Shown here: positions 60,458 to 64,000 of the stretch, piece after piece
Position numbering within the stretch: position 1 is the stretch's first letter
Layout of the letters: each line of letters starts with the position of its first letter
Assembly (NCBI RefSeq): GCF_000471905.2
Contig: NW_006499728.1
Location: forward strand, 3,522,758-3,586,757
Direction of reading: 5' to 3'
Length of the DNA stretch: 64,000 nt
Source of the DNA: Amborella trichopoda
Lineage: Eukaryota > Streptophyta > Magnoliopsida > Amborellales > Amborellaceae
Position numbers and translations under genes: made by a program
The notes under the pieces: generated by a model
What the model saw: only the letters and a program-made list of their open reading frames with translations
Told to the model about the DNA's origin: nothing
Database searches by the model: none

Positions 60458-60879
60458 TAATGCTCTAGACTAAAAATCCTTTTGTCCACTTAATAACACT
60501 ATGTTTCAATTACTCTTATGTTGACCTAAACCCACGATTGTTTTTCTCAAGAAAAAAGATCAGATTTTGTCAAACTTTTCAGACATTTAACGTCTATGCA
60601 ACTTATGTTATTTCTTTGTTTATCACCAATAGAATGAAAGTTTACCAGAAAAGCTAAAAGGCATACGTTAGTTACTGTCCCTCATTTAACTCCTGGTGCG
60701 AGTCAATAAATAGCTCTGACCAAGTCATAAATATCTCTTTTCTTTATTGCAAAAGTCTTTTCTACTATTAGCAATAAGGGTATGCTGTTAAAAGTATTTT
60801 ATGCTGAAATAGTGGGACACTAATATATCAAATTTCAGTTATATAATAGCATATCACGATACTAGGGCCATGCTAGGAT
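60458..60879. other. Gene-free sequence
   Basis: Nothing supported. Confidence 0.4.
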
Positions 60880-60985
60880 TTCTACAATATGGTATGGAGC
60901 ATTCATATTAAATATGGATGTAAATAGGGGGTCCATCTAAAAAACAATTGTACTTAACGATTTAAATGATTTCTAAACAATTGTA
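60880..60985 (+). mobile_element. MITE-2 copy e, fragment
   Basis: TCTACAATATGGTATGGAGC, ATATTAAATATGGATGTAAA and GTCCATCTAAAAAACAATTG match the left part of the family; the rest is absent. Confidence 0.55.
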
Positions 60986-61657
60986 TCCAATGGCTGTTAT
61001 GAAGATGAGATTGGACCACAACATGTCCAACTGATCTAATGACTCCAATTTAAAAACCGAGTTTAACGGATAATTAGTCAAAAATGAATGTTGAATCATT
61101 TTTTGCTGGTTTGACATGCCAATTTTGACCATCTAAAATGGCCAAAGCCATTTTTTTTGTAACTATTTAATTTGTCAAACTATTATTTTAAAAATTTTAT
61201 GTAAAACCATGTCCCACTACTCTTATTAGTAACCAAACCCATTTTGAATGTACCAAACCTCTCCCAATACAGTCACATGTCCCTGATAAGTGATAACAGT
61301 CGTTATAGTGATTGTAGCCAACAGTTTGAATAGGAAACTTGCAAGTCTTCATTCATTATAACTAGCAATTATTTAATGTTACTTATTGCATAGCTTGAGT
61401 CAATAAGAGCTAATTTATTATTTTCATCATCATAGCTTTTATCCAACTATTTGAGGTTGCATAATTTATCAATTTAATCTTTATATTTCTAAGTTTTTTA
61501 ACCACACTTGTTCCCAAAATGCTACAGAGAATATCCTAAAAACTACAAGCTAGAAAACCTTTTTTCCTCTTATAGATGCTAGATTTCTTTAATATGATTA
61601 TAACAGCTTTAAAGTACAAATTTTCAGAGTTGCTTCTTTGATATGGCTATTAAGTAA
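60986..61657. other. Intergenic, with an RTE LINE tail
   Basis: At about 61427-61480 TCATCATCATAG, then TTTTATCCAACTATTTGAGG, then TTGCAT resembles an RTE 3' end on the minus strand. No gene. Confidence 0.4.
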
Positions 61658-62057
61658 GGGGTGCAGTTTCTACAAGGTGGCAACCTTAAACGATCTAATT
61701 AAGGTGCACCTCCAAATTTTATCATAACATATAATTTTGTTGTAAAACATTCTTAGGGTTATCTTAAAATATATTTTCATATCTAATTAGAAATTTTTAA
61801 ACTCCAAAAATAGTTAAAATCAAAGAGATATATAAACATATGAAAATCTTGAAAATAGACGACCTAGATAATTTATTGCAAGATGCATTATTTTTTAGAC
61901 TCAAACTTTTTATATATATATATATATATATATACATCTTGATGTCGAGATAATCAAATAGAGGATTTCTCAACATTAAAACAACCTTTCCGATAGATTT
62001 TTGAGGTGCATCTGTAATTCTACATTTGAAGGTCGCAACCTTATATAAACCTTTCCC
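61658..62057 (+). mobile_element. MITE-1 copy G, 400 bp, reference copy
   Basis: From GGGGTGCAGTTTCTACAAGG to TTATATAAACCTTTCCC, with perfect 9-bp flanks ATTAAGTAA (61649-61657 and 62058-62066). The terminal arms pair over about 60 bp. An AT microsatellite (about 61911-61934) replaces the T-run found mid-element in other copies. No coding capacity. The 9-bp duplication indicates a Mutator-type transposase supplied elsewhere. Confidence 0.93.
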
Positions 62058-62066
62058 ATTAAGTAA

Positions 62067-62609
62067 TGCAAACAAAGCCTAAAGGCGATGGCCTCTTCCC
62101 TCATGGGTGTTCCCAAAAAGAGAGAACAGACAATAATCGAATGGACTACAGGATACCGTACTCTCTAATGGCATCACTATCCATTGCAACAATTGATGGT
62201 GGTGGAGAGAGACCATTCATAGGACCCACCAGAACAAGAGAAACAAATAGCCCCTCATCATCGTACATTTTCCTAGACGGTGATGACCCCAATGGACTAT
62301 AATTCTAAGAAGTAATTCATAGATTATATTGTATTTTCCCAATTGGTGTATAATATTCATTGGAAGAGGATTTGCCCTAACATATTTATTTGTTGAAACG
62401 TGATTTGTAGTCATCATCTCATAAATATTGTGGTGTTAGCATGTAGAGAGAGCATCATCTCGGTATAAATTAGGTGGTTTTTCAATAATATCAAGTTTTT
62501 GCTTATTTGGTAGGAAAGGTAAAAGTGGTTTTGCTTCCAAATTACTCTTGTGAGAGAGAGAGAAAGAGGCAATATGATAGACTTTTTAATGCTATTGGAC
62601 TTCTCAAGA
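62067..62609. other. Gene-free sequence
   Basis: No gene supported; short open frames on both strands lack motifs. Confidence 0.4.
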
Positions 62610-63003
62610 ATAGAAGGTTGCAATATTGTACCAACTTCAAAAATCCAAAGGTTGCAATATTGTACAAACTTCAAAAATCCCATGGGAAAGAGTGTTACGA
62701 AATTGGAAAACTTTCCAATTGTTCATCTTAACCTTGAGATGTATGATATAAAGAAGAAAAAAAGAATTCTGAGTCCTAAGAATTATTCATCTTGAAATAA
62801 TTTATTTAGACCGTTTATTTTCAAGATTTTGAAGTGTTTGTAATTCTTTCAATCTGAATTTTTTTTGAAATTTTAAATTTCATAATTAAAGTGAACAAGG
62901 AGTTTCGGGCCATGGTACGGTTTCCAACACCAAAATCACATCTACCTACGAAATTTAGAGGTATGCATTGTATAGTATAAGGTGGCATCTTATACACACC
63001 TCA
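62610..63003 (-). mobile_element. MITE-1 copy O, diverged
   Basis: Reversed order: CCAATTGTTCATCTTAACCT, CTTGAAATAATTTATTTAGA, GGGCCATGGTACGG and a right arm ATAGTATAAGGTGGCATCTT, then ATACACACCTCATGG. A 32-bp segment beginning AGGTTGCAATATTGTAC is duplicated at the left end (62616-62680). Confidence 0.55.
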
Positions 63004-64000
63004 TGGCATTACTCTCAAGAAACAAATTTGAAAAATATCGACATCAGTATAAAGAACCAAATTTCAGCCTTGTGAGAGTCGAAGGCAATTTCATGGCATT
63101 TTGAGATACCAAAGTCAAAGTGGGCTCTTTCCTATGGTGGTTTCTTTCCTTGGAGGGGGGAGTTGGGTTGCCAAACTTTCTCATTTTCTGTGTCAAAGCA
63201 TTTTATTTGCATTAGATTGCCACAACAATCAGAAATTTCAGAAAGTTGCAGTGTTCTAAAAGAAATAGTTCATGAAACAGCGCTGACATAACCTCATTGC
63301 CGCCGTCGATCTCCCAAATTTTATTTTGGATTTTGTCCCCAAATGTTATAAAATGGGTACTCATACCCATTATCTACCATAAGTCCTTAATTCACAGATG
63401 GTGGAGATAAATAACTATTTCCATTTAAGGCAAGGCAGCCAAAAACGCGGAAAACATCTTATGTCAGTGAATAAGCATGGACAGTAGATGTTGGGTACGA
63501 GTACCACTCTTGAGAAATAAGAGGTGTTTTCCCTCGGGCCAAACCCCATAAACAAAGTGGAGCTTGCATTAGTGGTTATCAACTTACCTCTTTCTTATGG
63601 TTTTTATGCGTATATTTTTATTTAAAATACATGCATTGAAACAATGCACAAAAGTATTAGCATTATACGAACAAAAACAAAACCATGTTTTTCTTATCTA
63701 ACATAGAGAGAGAGAGAGAGTATTTTCCACTAGAATAGAAATAATATTAGCACCAAACTCATTGAAAATCCAGTTCAGAGCTGGACCACACTAGAGTGTG
63801 GTTGAACCAAAACTAGCAGCTTGATGGTCCCATCAAATCCATAAGACAACAGCACTTTCAGCTAAATAATGTGCGTGAACAAGTTATCTTCCCAAGAGTT
63901 ATGACCATCATTGTCGCAACTGCAAGTACCACGCAGCTATCGTTTCATGAACCCTTAGCTTCGAAGATTGATCCTGACTGGTAAGATTTATAAAGAAAAA
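63004..64000. other. Gene-free window end
   Basis: No supported gene, repeat family or RNA; a GA microsatellite at about 63706-63720. Confidence 0.45.

Overview
The window looks like nuclear DNA of a flowering plant. It holds G-type lectin receptor kinase genes, a piece of a cellulose-synthase-like C gene, two decayed plastid-DNA insertions, Copia and other LTR remnants, plant-type L1 and RTE LINE fragments, and many short inverted-repeat DNA elements in an AT-rich background. No species marker is present. The protein matches are recalled from family knowledge; no database search was run.

Only two genes look able to work. The first is an intronless 783-residue lectin receptor kinase (13312-15663, minus strand). 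The second is a small AT-hook-like nuclear protein of 138 residues (49560-49976, plus strand). The kinase gene is one of four same-strand copies. Copies 1 (5051-7377), 3 (24273-26589) and 4 (33802-36206) are pseudogenes, and copy 4 is split by a 1.3 kb insertion. This is a receptor cluster in birth-and-death evolution with one survivor.

Layout: 0.3-1.9 kb is a long inverted-repeat element carrying a CslC fragment. From 2 to 16 kb are small elements and kinase copies 1 and 2. A plastid atpH fragment lies at 18.2 kb, a broken Copia element at 18.7-23.5 kb, and kinase copy 3 at 24.3-26.6 kb. From 29 to 34 kb are clustered small DNA elements leading to kinase copy 4 at 33.8-36.2 kb. From 37 to 48 kb are SINE-like, RTE and tandem-repeat sequence. 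The AT-hook gene is at 49.5 kb and a plastid psaB fragment at 51.5 kb. From 54 to 63 kb is another dense field of small elements and a probable solo LTR.

The most unusual content is the small DNA elements. The main family (called MITE-1 here, about 16 copies, about 390 bp) has long terminal inverted repeats. Several copies are flanked by 9-bp target duplications, which points to Mutator-type transposition. Its terminal arms contain a second, nested hairpin whose stem sequence differs between copies while pairing is retained. Two further families (MITE-2, about 290 bp; MITE-3, about 515 bp) also show 9-bp duplications. A fourth family (MITE-4) carries a nested MITE-1 insertion.
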